DNA of 64,000 nt from positions 2,698,501 to 2,762,500 of the forward strand of contig NZ_CP029773.1 of assembly GCF_003205835.1 (NCBI RefSeq), given 5' to 3'. Origin of the DNA: Stenotrophomonas maltophilia. Lineage in GTDB: Bacteria; Pseudomonadota; Gammaproteobacteria; Xanthomonadales; Xanthomonadaceae. The translations under genes were made by a program, and so were the position numbers. Below, in pieces: positions 7,901 through 15,898 of this stretch; positions within the stretch are counted from its first letter, which is position 1, and every line of letters begins with the position of its first letter. Under the pieces are notes generated by a model. It was not told the origin of the DNA, searched no databases, and saw nothing but the letters and a program-made list of their open reading frames with translations.

Positions 7901-8569
7901 TCAACCGCCGACGATGCGGCCATCCACCACGCGTGCCACCTGATGGCCGAACATGGCCACATCCTGCGGGTCGTGGCTGATCAACAGCAAAGGAATGCCA
8001 GTCTTGTCCAGCACGGTCTCAAGCTCCTGGCGCAGGTGCTGGCGCAGATCATGGTCCAGCGCCGAGAACGGCTCATCCAGCAGCAGCGCCTGCGGCTGTG
8101 TCACCAGGGCGCGTGCCAGGGCGGTACGCTGGCGCTGTCCCCCGGATACCTGTGAGGGCAGCAGATCGCCCACCGTGTCGATGCGGAATGCGTGCAACCA
8201 CTGCTCCACCGCTTCGAAGCGCTGCCCGGCGCGCGGATTCAACCAGCCCTTCTGCAGACCGAACGCCACGTTCTGGCGCACGCTCAGGTGCGGGAACAGC
8301 GCGTAATCCTGGAACACGTAGCCCAGCCGGCGGCGCTGCGGCGGCAGGTCCACGCCGGTCGCCGCGTCAAACAAGGTCTGCCCCTGCAGGCGCACGTGGC
8401 CCTGGCCCGGCCGCAGCAGCCCGGCCACTGCCTTCAGGGTCAGGCTCTTGCCCGCACCGGAGGGCCCGAACAGCACCACCTGCCGCTGCGTGCACTGCAA
8501 AGCTACGTCCAGCACGAAACTCTGGCCGGCCGCCTGCAGTCGGCGCTGCACCTGCAGGTCAAGCCACAT
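7901..8569 (-). CDS. modC: Molybdate ABC transporter ATPase ModC, short form
   Basis: The ATPase has about 222 residues, with Walker A GPSGAGKS, signature VSGGQRQR, Walker B LLLDEPFSALD and H-loop LISHDPQDV. It drives molybdate import through ModB. Typical ModC is about 350 residues and ends in a molybdate-binding Mop domain; here the protein stops directly after the ATPase core (ARVVDGRIVGG). A GTG at 8572 precedes the ATG at 8569, and either may be used. The start overlaps the modB stop by about ten bases. Confidence 0.9.
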   Translation of the reverse strand: MWLDLQVQRRLQAAGQSFVLDVALQCTQRQVVLFGPSGAGKSLTLKAVAGLLRPGQGHVRLQGQTLFDAATGVDLPPQRRRLGYVFQDYALFPHLSVRQNVAFGLQKGWLNPRAGQRFEAVEQWLHAFRIDTVGDLLPSQVSGGQRQRTALARALVTQPQALLLDEPFSALDHDLRQHLRQELETVLDKTGIPLLLISHDPQDVAMFGHQVARVVDGRIVGG

Positions 8570-9242
8570 CACGCAGCTCCCGGCGACGCCCGCCCACCAG
8601 CCGTGCGGCCAGCAGCAGGATCACGATGCACACCACCGAGGTCAGGATCACCAGCGCATTGGCCTTGCCGTCCTGGCCGGCCTGCACCGCCTCGTAGATG
8701 GCGATCGACAACGTCTGCGTGCGGCCCGGAATACTGCCTGCCACCATCAGTGTCGCGCCGAACTCGCCCATCGCACGTGCAAACGCCAGCAACAGGCCGG
8801 CGAGGATGCCACGCCAGGCCAGCGGCAGCGTGATGCGGAAGAACACCGCTGCTTCGGACACACCAAGCGTGCGTGCGGCCTGCTCCAGCTGTCCGTCCAC
8901 TTCCTCGAACGCCGCGCGTGCCGGCTTGAACACCAGCGGCAGCGAGGCCACCGCCGCAGCGATCACCGCCGCCTGCCAGGTAAACACCAGGTTGATGCCG
9001 AACCACGACTGCAGCCACGCACCGATCGGTCCGTTACGGCCGATCAGCACCAGCAGGTAGTAGCCCAGCACCGTGGGCGGCAACACCATTGGCAGGGTCA
9101 GCAGTGAATCCAGCAGCTCACGGCCAGGAAATCGCCGACGCGCCAGCAGCGCACCCAGTGCCACGCCCAGCACCAGATTGATCGCGGTGGCCCAACCGGC
9201 CACCTTCAGCGACAACCCCAGCGCGCTCCAGTCGAGATCCAT
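8559..9242 (-). CDS. modB: Molybdate ABC transporter permease ModB
   Basis: The permease has 227 residues and five predicted membrane helices. TLPMVLPPTVLGYYLL is the conserved N-terminal region of ModB, and the EAA loop EAAVFFRITLPLAWRGILAG contacts ModC. Length and motifs are normal. It starts three bases after modA ends and overlaps modC, in the order fnr-modA-modB-modC. Confidence 0.95.
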   Translation of the reverse strand: MDLDWSALGLSLKVAGWATAINLVLGVALGALLARRRFPGRELLDSLLTLPMVLPPTVLGYYLLVLIGRNGPIGAWLQSWFGINLVFTWQAAVIAAAVASLPLVFKPARAAFEEVDGQLEQAARTLGVSEAAVFFRITLPLAWRGILAGLLLAFARAMGEFGATLMVAGSIPGRTQTLSIAIYEAVQAGQDGKANALVILTSVVCIVILLLAARLVGGRRRELRDVA

Positions 9243-9245
9243 GCC

Positions 9246-9989
9246 TCAGGGCTTGCCGAACCCGTGCCTGGCCAGGATCGCCTGGCCCTGTGCCGAACGC
9301 ACGAAGGCGGTGAAGCGCTTGGCTTCGGCCTGCTGCGCACTGGCCTTGGTCACCGCCAGCGGATAGGCGATGCGCCCCGCCACCGGCACCGCGAAGGCAC
9401 GGCGCACCCGTTCGGGCATCGCCTGCGCATCGGTGGCATAGACGAAGCCGGCATCCACTTCACCGCGCGCCACGTAATCCAGCGACTGGCGCACGTTCTG
9501 CGTGGTGATGGTCTTGCCCTGCACCGACGGCCACAGGCCTGCTGCTTCCAGCGCGCCCTTGGCATAGCGGCCGACCGGCACGCTGTCCGGGTTGCCCAGT
9601 GCGATGCGTTGCACGCCGGCACCGGCCAGGTCCTTCAAGGTACGCGGCGCGGCCTTGGCCTGCGGCGGCACCACCACCCACAGCGCATTCACCGCGAACA
9701 CCTCGCGGGTACCGGCCGCCAGCAGGTCCTGCTGCTGGGCCTGGTCCATCGTGGCTTCATCGGCCGACGCGAACACATCCACCGGTGCACCACGGCTGAT
9801 CTGCTGCAGCAGCACGCCGGACGCGGCGAAGTTGAAATCGACCTTGGTTCCCGGGTGCGCCTTCTCATAGGCGGCGCCCAGTTCGCGGAAGCTCTCGGTC
9901 AGGCTCGATGCCGCCGACACCGTCAGCTCGGCCGCCCAGGCCGGCAGCGTGGCCAGCAGTCCCAGCAACAACAGTCCAGCGCGCTTCAT
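9246..9989 (-). CDS. modA: Periplasmic molybdate-binding protein ModA
   Basis: The 247-residue protein has a Sec leader of about 19 (MKRAGLLLLGLLATLPAWA) and the ModA fold. Oxyanion-binding segments are visible: SAASSLTESFRELG near the N terminus, NFAASGVLLQQI, RGAPVDVFASAD, and GEVDAGFVYATDA. It delivers molybdate or tungstate to ModBC. It begins 19 bases after the fnr stop, too little room for an ordinary separate promoter, so it is probably read with fnr. I found no Mo-box in that gap. Confidence 0.94.
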   Translation of the reverse strand: MKRAGLLLLGLLATLPAWAAELTVSAASSLTESFRELGAAYEKAHPGTKVDFNFAASGVLLQQISRGAPVDVFASADEATMDQAQQQDLLAAGTREVFAVNALWVVVPPQAKAAPRTLKDLAGAGVQRIALGNPDSVPVGRYAKGALEAAGLWPSVQGKTITTQNVRQSLDYVARGEVDAGFVYATDAQAMPERVRRAFAVPVAGRIAYPLAVTKASAQQAEAKRFTAFVRSAQGQAILARHGFGKP

Positions 9990-10008
9990 CGTCGGCTCCC
10001 GGCCAGGT

Positions 10009-10785
10009 TCAGTTCGGATCGGATTCGTCAGCCACCGCCAGCGCCGCCAGGCGCTCGGGCTGCAGCAGCAGGATCTCGCGCTGCTTCACCGCGATGATCC
10101 CATCATCGCTCAGGCGGCGCAGCACGCGACTGGCGGTTTCCGGCGCCATCCGCAGGTAATTGGCGATCTCGGTGCGTGCCATCGTCAGGTTGAAGCGCGT
10201 GGCGGAAAAGCCGCGGCGCGCGTAGCGCTCGGACATGTCCAGCAGGAACGCAGCCATGCGCTCTTCGGTACGGTGGTTGGCAGCCAGCGTGGCGACCTTG
10301 CCGATCTCCGCACTGAGCAGGCTGAACAGCTTGGCCTGCAGCCCCGGCATGCGCGTGGCCAGCAGGCTCAACTTGGGGAACGAGATGCGGCACAGGTGCA
10401 CGGTGTCCAGCGCCACCGCATTGCAGGGGAAGCGCGAACCGTGGATCGCATTCAGGCCGATCACTTCGCCCGGCAGGCTGAAGCCCAGCACCTGCTCGTT
10501 GCCCTGGCTGTCATCGACGAAGGTCTTGACCATGCCAGCGCGCACCGCAGCGATCGAATCGAACGACTCACCGGCGCGGAAGATGTAGTCACCCGCATGG
10601 AACGGGCCAACGTGGTCGACCAGGACGTGCAGATCGCCCAGCGCGGTCTTGTCGTAACCCTGCGACATGCAGGCATCGGAAAACGCACAGGTACTGCAGA
10701 AGTGCAGCGCGTCGCCATCATCGGCGGCGGCGGGGTTCGGCGTGGCCCGGCCGAGGCGACCCTGGGAAGGCGGAGTTGAAGACAT
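10009..10785 (-). CDS. fnr: FNR-type oxygen-sensing transcription regulator
   Basis: The 258-residue member of the CRP/FNR family carries the four cluster cysteines of true FNR: C30-X2-C33-X5-C39 near the N terminus and C132 in HLCRISF. The distance from first to last equals that in E. coli FNR (102 residues). The cNMP-fold domain is followed by a helix-turn-helix with recognition helix ETASRVLRRL, which carries the E-SR residues reading TTGAT. The ATG at 10785 (MSSTPPSQG) is chosen over the longer frame to 10947, which would overlap the upstream gene. It lies 11 bases after the hemN-like gene and 19 before modA. Perfect FNR boxes occur at 1226 and 22773. Confidence 0.93.
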   Translation of the reverse strand: MSSTPPSQGRLGRATPNPAAADDGDALHFCSTCAFSDACMSQGYDKTALGDLHVLVDHVGPFHAGDYIFRAGESFDSIAAVRAGMVKTFVDDSQGNEQVLGFSLPGEVIGLNAIHGSRFPCNAVALDTVHLCRISFPKLSLLATRMPGLQAKLFSLLSAEIGKVATLAANHRTEERMAAFLLDMSERYARRGFSATRFNLTMARTEIANYLRMAPETASRVLRRLSDDGIIAVKQREILLLQPERLAALAVADESDPN

Positions 10786-10796
10786 CGGGGCAGGAC

Positions 10797-12020
10797 TCAA
10801 GCGATGGCGGCCGCCGGCCGGAAGCATGAGGCCATCATACGCCACAGCAACCGCCCTTCTTCGGCCAGCCGCAGCACGCGTGCATCCCACTGCGCCCAGC
10901 CGCGCGCCAGCAGCGGCGACAGCGCCGGCAGCTGTTCGGCGAAGCATTCCTCGAACGGTTCATCATTACGCCACTCGAAGGCGGCCGCATCGAGCGCATG
11001 GTCGCAGGCAATGCTCTGCGCCACCTCGGCCGCAAGCCGCTCGCCCTCGGACAGGATCAGGCCCGCGGCCACGCCCATGTATCCGGACTGCAGGCGCGCC
11101 CGCCATTCACCCAGCTCGTCCTCCAGCCGGTAGAACACTTCGCCGATCTGGCTGCAGGCGGACAGGCCAAGACCGATGAAGTCGCTGCGGTCACGCCGTG
11201 GCACACCGGCGAGGTCGCAATGGCGCTGGCCGTCACCCGGCCCATGCGGGTTGGGCAGGTCGCCGCGCTGGTAGTGGTCACCACCGATCGGTTCGTAACC
11301 GGCCGCGCGCAGCAGGCGCCAGGCCTGCAGCCAGTGGGCCGCCGAGGGATCCCGTGGCAATGCGCAAGGCGCTGGCAACAGGATGCGCTCGGGCGCTTCG
11401 GCCAGCACCTCATGCAGACGCTCGATGAAGCCGATGTCCTCACTGGCGGGCACGCGCAGCTGGTAGTAGCGCGCGGTGAAGCCGACCTGCCGCGCCTGTG
11501 CCAGCAGGGTCGGCCCCGGCGCATCGGCACGGTCGATCACGTTCAGGCGGGTGCACCCCACCGCCCGCAGCTGCGCCGGTGACAGCGCACTGCCGGCGTC
11601 CAGCCGCACTTCCACCTGCGGGCGCGCTACCGTGCGCAGGTGCTGCGGCACGGCGTCCAGCAGCTGGCCCAGCTGGGGCGGCGGCAACGTCTCGGCCAAT
11701 CCCAGCTGCAGCACCATCGCCACCACTTCGCGGTCCTCGGCCAGGGCATCGGCCTGCAGCTGCAGGGCCAGCAGCAAGGTGTCCAGATAGGCCTGTGGCG
11801 GCACATCGCGACCACCGCGACCGGCCTGGAAGCCGAACGTCAAGCCACGCGGGATCAGGTGCTCGTTGCTGGCACGCACGGCGGCACGCCAGCCGCTTTC
11901 GCCAAACCCGGTGCTGAACTGGTCAGCCGCCGGAAACAGCACATGCCGGGGTTGCCGCAGCAATGCCGCCTGCAGCGCAGTGTCCTCACTCTCATCGACG
12001 TGGAAGCTCATGGCAGCCAT
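10797..12020 (-). CDS. HemN-like protein lacking the radical-SAM cysteines
   Basis: The 407-residue protein aligns over its length with oxygen-independent coproporphyrinogen III oxidase HemN. The N terminus has PRHVLFPAADQFSTGFGE (HemN: PRYTSYPTA...FSEDFGE). The C-terminal half has DFIGLGLSACSQIGEVFYR and GRLLWRMMASCF. The segment that holds the CX3CX2C iron-sulphur motif in HemN is replaced by TFGFQAGRGGRDVPPQ, which has no cysteine, so it cannot be a normal radical-SAM enzyme. A role in haem handling or regulation is possible. It leads the fnr-modABC gene string. A second ATG at 12011 (MSFHVDESED) is an alternative start. Confidence 0.85.
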   Translation of the reverse strand: MAAMSFHVDESEDTALQAALLRQPRHVLFPAADQFSTGFGESGWRAAVRASNEHLIPRGLTFGFQAGRGGRDVPPQAYLDTLLLALQLQADALAEDREVVAMVLQLGLAETLPPPQLGQLLDAVPQHLRTVARPQVEVRLDAGSALSPAQLRAVGCTRLNVIDRADAPGPTLLAQARQVGFTARYYQLRVPASEDIGFIERLHEVLAEAPERILLPAPCALPRDPSAAHWLQAWRLLRAAGYEPIGGDHYQRGDLPNPHGPGDGQRHCDLAGVPRRDRSDFIGLGLSACSQIGEVFYRLEDELGEWRARLQSGYMGVAAGLILSEGERLAAEVAQSIACDHALDAAAFEWRNDEPFEECFAEQLPALSPLLARGWAQWDARVLRLAEEGRLLWRMMASCFRPAAAIA

Positions 12021-12046
12021 CTTCGGGCGTTCCTCTTCGCGTGGCC

Positions 12047-12060
12047 CTGATTGAAATCAA
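12047..12060. promoter_or_regulatory. FNR-like box upstream of the hemN-like/fnr/modABC genes
   Basis: CTGATTGAAATCAA matches TTGAT-N4-ATCAA at nine of ten fixed positions. Its centre is about 41.5 bases from position 12012, almost at the ATG at 12011. A class II FNR promoter here would therefore make a nearly leaderless message beginning with MSFHV. It suggests FNR autoregulation of the string. Confidence 0.55.
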
Positions 12061-12083
12061 GCGAGGCGCATCGGTGGGTTCAT

Positions 12084-12247
12084 GCCGGCCAGCGGCCGGC
12101 ACTACCCTTTCACCCGCTACCCGGTAGTGCCGGCCGCTGGCCGGCAACCCCCTCACCCACCGCGCACCGTTCCGGTAGTGCCGGCCGCTGGCCGGCAACC
12201 CCCTCACCCACCGCGCACCGTCCCGGTAGCGCCGGCCGCTGGCCGGC
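12084..12247. repeat. Cluster of four SMAG repeats
   Basis: One element ends in CTACC (12084-12105). Three elements in the opposite orientation begin GTAG at 12124, 12175 and 12226, spaced 51 bases apart with the spacer CAACCCCCTCACCCACCGCG. They sit between the end of narK1 and the promoter of the hemN-like gene and may act as a terminator or boundary. Confidence 0.9.
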
Positions 12248-12255
12248 AACCCCGT

Positions 12256-13587
12256 TCACCTGCCGCGCACCCGCTCGGCCGCGGCCGCATCGATGGCTTC
12301 GGGCAGGTCGGTCTCGCGGTCGATCTGCGGGAAGTGACGGCGCTCCATGCGACGGATCGCAAAATGCATCCACGCCAGTGCAGCCGCCACCAGCACGAAC
12401 AGCAGCATGAAACAGCTGCTCCAGATGCCCACGGCATCGTTCAATGCCCCGAACACGATCGGCAGGATGAAACCACCCAGGCCGCCGATCATGCCGACCA
12501 CACCGCCCACCGCACCCACGTGCTGCGGGTAGTACACCGGAATGTGCTTGTAGACTGCGGCCTTGCCCAGCGACATGAAGAAGCCCAGCACGAACACCAG
12601 CACGGTGAACATCACCACGCCGATGGCCAGATGGAAGTGGATCGGGCCATGGATGCCCTTCACCACGTACTCGGTATCCGGGTAGGCCAGCAGGAAGGTG
12701 CAGATGGCCGACACGCCGAAGGTCCAGTACATCACCCGGCGCGCGCCCATCCGGTCCGACATCCAGCCACCGACCACGCGGAACAGACTGGCCGGGATCG
12801 AGTAGCACGCCGCCAGCATGCCGGCGTGGCCCACGTCCATGCCGTAGGCGCCCACCAGGTAGTGCGGCAGCCACAGCGCCAGCGCCACGAAGCCGCCGAA
12901 CACGAAGAAGTAGTACAGCGAGAACCGCCACACCTGCAGGTTCTTCAGCGGTGCCATCTGCTCGGCGAACGGCACCGGCTTCACGCCCTCACGGCGGCGC
13001 TGCTCCAGCGACGGGTCTTCCTTGCTGAAGAGGAAGAACAGCACCGCCGTGACGGCCAGCGCGACCGCCCAGACCTTGGCGACCATGGTCCAACCGGCGG
13101 CCACCATCACCAGCGGTGCCAGCAGCTTGGTCACTGCCGAACCAATGTTGCCGGCACCGAAGATGCCCAGCGCAGTGCCCTGCTTGCTGGCCGGGAACCA
13201 CTTCGACACGTAGGCCACCCCCACCGAGAAGTTGCCGCCGGCGATGCCCACGCACAGCGCGGCAATCAGGAACTGGGTGTAGGTCTGCGCGTAGGTCAGC
13301 ATCCAGGTGGCCACGGCGCCACACAGCATCACCAGCACCATCACCTTGCGGCCACCGAACTGGTCGGACCAGATGCCGAGGAAGACGCGACTGACCGAGC
13401 CGGTCAGCACCGGCGTGGCGATCAACAGGCCGAACTGAGTGTCGTTCAAACCGAGCTGTTGGCTGATCTGGATGCCGATGATTGAAAAGATCATCCACAC
13501 CGCGAAGCACACGGTGAAGGCGAACGTGCTCAGCCACAGCGCACGTTGCTGCTGCCCGGCACTGGCGGGGGCAAGGGCCTGGTTCAT
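12256..13587 (-). CDS. narK1: NarK1-type nitrate/nitrite major facilitator transporter
   Basis: The 443-residue MFS protein has about twelve membrane spans. The nitrate porter signature appears twice: GIAGGNFSVGVAYVSKWFP with GTALGIFGAGNIG after TM4, and AVGGVVGMIGGLGGFILP in TM11. The N-terminal WMIFSIIGIQISQQLGL and MFS loop GIWSDQFGGRKV place it with the NarK1-like proton-nitrate symporters rather than with E. coli NarK. It is the last gene of the nitrate reductase operon, 23 bases after the parvulin gene, and is followed by SMAG repeats. Confidence 0.88.
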   Translation of the reverse strand: MNQALAPASAGQQQRALWLSTFAFTVCFAVWMIFSIIGIQISQQLGLNDTQFGLLIATPVLTGSVSRVFLGIWSDQFGGRKVMVLVMLCGAVATWMLTYAQTYTQFLIAALCVGIAGGNFSVGVAYVSKWFPASKQGTALGIFGAGNIGSAVTKLLAPLVMVAAGWTMVAKVWAVALAVTAVLFFLFSKEDPSLEQRRREGVKPVPFAEQMAPLKNLQVWRFSLYYFFVFGGFVALALWLPHYLVGAYGMDVGHAGMLAACYSIPASLFRVVGGWMSDRMGARRVMYWTFGVSAICTFLLAYPDTEYVVKGIHGPIHFHLAIGVVMFTVLVFVLGFFMSLGKAAVYKHIPVYYPQHVGAVGGVVGMIGGLGGFILPIVFGALNDAVGIWSSCFMLLFVLVAAALAWMHFAIRRMERRHFPQIDRETDLPEAIDAAAAERVRGR

Positions 13588-13610
13588 GGGGTCTCCTCGT
13601 TCAATGGGGG

Positions 13611-14510
13611 TCAGCCGATATCCGCTTCGGCGTCGATCTCGTCCAGCCCGCGCACCGGGTAGCGCTCCTGCAGCTGCAACAGGTAGGCCTGCACCTCGCG
13701 CTGGCGCACCTGCAGTTCCAGATAGTCACGCAGCTGCGGCAGCACCGCCTCGAATGGCTGCGGCTGGCCCTCCTCGCGGGCATCGACGCAGACCACGTGA
13801 TAGCCCCAGCGCGATTCCACCGGGAAACCGGCCAGTCCCTCGCGCAGGCGGAACACCTGGCGATCGAACTCCGGCGTGGTCTGCCCGCGCTGCAGCCAGC
13901 CCAGGTCGCCGCCTTCGCTGCTGGACGGGCAGCGCGAATGGCGCAGGGCGAAATCGGCGAACAGGTGCGGCGACTCCTTCAGCAGGCCGACCAATCGCTC
14001 GCCCTCGGTGCGTGCAGCGAAGCGCCCGGCCACGTCGTCGGCCGGCGCCGCCAGCAGGATATGGCGCAGGCGCACGCGGTCAGGCGAGCGGAACCGCTCC
14101 GGGTTCTGATCGAAGTAGCGGCGGCAGTCCTCATCGGTCGGCACGCGGTCTTCGATTGCGTCTTCCAGCAGTTGCTGGATCAGCACTTCCTCGTCACTCA
14201 CCTGGCTGCCCTGCGGCACCTGCAGGCCCAGCCGCTGCGCTTCAAGCCGCAGCAGCTCGCGCACCACCAGCGCCCGGGCCGCCTCGGCACGCGACTGTTC
14301 CGGGCGCATCGCCCGATGGTGCTGCATCTCGCGGGCGATATCGGCCTCGCTGATCGCGGTCTCGTCCACGAACAGCCGGGACGGTGCCGGCTGCCCGAGC
14401 GAGCGCGGCCCCTGCTCTGCCGCGTCGTGGTGATGCGAATGCGCCTCGGCAGGCACCGGTGCGGCGGAGTCGATCACGGTGATCGGCAGGAATTTCGGCA
14501 GGCTGCCCAT
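13611..14510 (-). CDS. Parvulin-type peptidyl-prolyl isomerase (PpiC/NifM-like) of the nar operon
   Basis: The 299-residue cytoplasmic protein lacks a signal peptide. A helical N-terminal region (about 40-120) precedes a rotamase domain (about 135-240) with VRLRHILLAAP, FADFALRHSRCPSSSEGGDLGW and VESRWGYHVVCV, the parvulin His-Cys-His landmarks. A His-rich patch (AHSHHHDA) lies near the start. Similar genes follow narI in pseudomonads, so it probably helps fold or mature the nitrate reductase. It starts three bases after the narI stop. Confidence 0.87.
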   Translation of the reverse strand: MGSLPKFLPITVIDSAAPVPAEAHSHHHDAAEQGPRSLGQPAPSRLFVDETAISEADIAREMQHHRAMRPEQSRAEAARALVVRELLRLEAQRLGLQVPQGSQVSDEEVLIQQLLEDAIEDRVPTDEDCRRYFDQNPERFRSPDRVRLRHILLAAPADDVAGRFAARTEGERLVGLLKESPHLFADFALRHSRCPSSSEGGDLGWLQRGQTTPEFDRQVFRLREGLAGFPVESRWGYHVVCVDAREEGQPQPFEAVLPQLRDYLELQVRQREVQAYLLQLQERYPVRGLDEIDAEADIG

Positions 14511-14513
14511 GGT

Positions 14514-15221
14514 TTACTCCCGCGGACCGTAGCGCAGCGTGGCCTGGCGGCGGCGCACCACCTGGTAGGGCCGCCACAGATAGCTGATCGGAATGCTCCA
14601 CACGTGCACCAGGCGGGTGAACGGCGCGATCAGGAACAGGGTCAGGCCCAGGAAGATGTGCATCTTGTAGACCCAGCTGACGCCCTCGATGTAGTCGGCG
14701 GCACCGGCGCGGAACGTCACGATGTGCTGCGCCCATTCGGCCAGCTGCACCATCACCCCACCGTCCAGGTGGCCGGACGAGATGCGGATGCTGTACAGGC
14801 CCAGGCACAGCTGTGCGAACAGCAGCACCAGCACCAGCGTGTCACCGAAGCTGCCGGTAGCCCGTACCCGCGCATTGAACAAGCGGCGTACCAGCAGGAT
14901 GCTGATGCCGATGAAGCACAGCGCGCCGAACACACCACCGACCACCATCGCCAGCATCTGCTTCTGCGACGAGGTGATGAAGTGCTCGTACACCGCGTGC
15001 GGCGTCAGCAGGCCGACCAGATGGCCACCGAGGATGGCCAGGATGCCGATGTGGAAGCAGTTGCTGCCGATCCGCATGCCCTTGTCCGACAGCATCTGGC
15101 TGGAGCCGGTGCGCCAGGTGTACATGGCCTTGTCGTAGCGCGCCCAGCTGCCGATCAGCAGCACCGCCACGGCGATGTACGGGTAGTACTGGAAGGCGAA
15201 TTGATGCAGGGAGTAACTCAT
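14514..15221 (-). CDS. narI: Respiratory nitrate reductase gamma subunit NarI (cytochrome b)
   Basis: NarI anchors NarGH to the inner membrane, oxidises quinol on the outer side and passes electrons through two b haems. The 235-residue protein has five membrane helices. Candidate haem-ligand histidines lie in NCFHIGILAILGGHLVG (two) and near the C terminus in KMHIFLGLTLFLIAP and RLVHVWSIP. Length matches the family. Its start overlaps the narJ stop (ATGA). Confidence 0.96.
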   Translation of the reverse strand: MSYSLHQFAFQYYPYIAVAVLLIGSWARYDKAMYTWRTGSSQMLSDKGMRIGSNCFHIGILAILGGHLVGLLTPHAVYEHFITSSQKQMLAMVVGGVFGALCFIGISILLVRRLFNARVRATGSFGDTLVLVLLFAQLCLGLYSIRISSGHLDGGVMVQLAEWAQHIVTFRAGAADYIEGVSWVYKMHIFLGLTLFLIAPFTRLVHVWSIPISYLWRPYQVVRRRQATLRYGPRE

Positions 15222-15898
15222 GGCTGGACCTCTCGATGCGAAGGACGGGCCGGCGAACGCACGGGCGGCTTGCAGTCTTCGGCAGGGGCTTCAGCGCCGA
15301 AGCGCACCGCCTCCTCCTCCCACAAGCGGTCCATGGCCTCGGCGGTATCGTCGCGGACTTCCTCGCTGGCACGCTGGCGCAGCGCCTGCAGATCGGCCTT
15401 GCCATCACCGGCTTCGACCAGGATCTCGAACAGCACCCGGTGCGGCAGCTCACGCTCGGCGGCACGCGCCGCCAGCATCCCGGCGATATGGCCGATGTGG
15501 TGCAACCACTCGCGGGCCTCGCTGCCGGGGCGATGGGCCAGGAACTCCAGCAGCAGTGGCAGGTAGTCCGGGAGCTCGCGCGCATCCAGTTCGAAGCCGT
15601 TGCGGCGGTAGGTTTCGACCAGATCGACCATGGCCTGGCCACGGTCGCGCGACTCGCCATGGATGTGTTCGAACAGCAGCAGGCTCATCGAACGGCCGCG
15701 GTCGAAACTGGCCAGCCATGCCGCCTGCGCATCCAGCGCGTCGGTATCCAGCAGTTGCTGCACGAAGCTGCGCAGCTGCTGGCGGCGGGCGGCGCCCAGC
15801 GCCGGGTCGTCGCAGGCGGCGAGGAGTTCCTCGCCGTGCTGCCATAGTTCTTCACGGGGGTAATCCAGCAACACCCCGACCAGCTTGAGCACGCTCAT
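15218..15898 (-). CDS. narJ: Nitrate reductase assembly chaperone NarJ
   Basis: The 226-residue all-helical chaperone binds apo-NarG and directs molybdenum cofactor insertion; it is not part of the final enzyme. Recognisable parts are LKLVGVLLDYPREELW at the start and SLLLFEHIHGESRDRGQAM in the centre. The narH stop and this start share one base (TGATG); a GTG one codon earlier is possible. Confidence 0.94.
   Translation of the reverse strand: MSVLKLVGVLLDYPREELWQHGEELLAACDDPALGAARRQQLRSFVQQLLDTDALDAQAAWLASFDRGRSMSLLLFEHIHGESRDRGQAMVDLVETYRRNGFELDARELPDYLPLLLEFLAHRPGSEAREWLHHIGHIAGMLAARAAERELPHRVLFEILVEAGDGKADLQALRQRASEEVRDDTAEAMDRLWEEEAVRFGAEAPAEDCKPPVRSPARPSHREVQP

Noticed and set aside
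10797..12020. Functional oxygen-independent coproporphyrinogen oxidase (HemN)
   Set aside because: The iron-sulphur cysteine motif is missing, so the usual catalysis is not possible.
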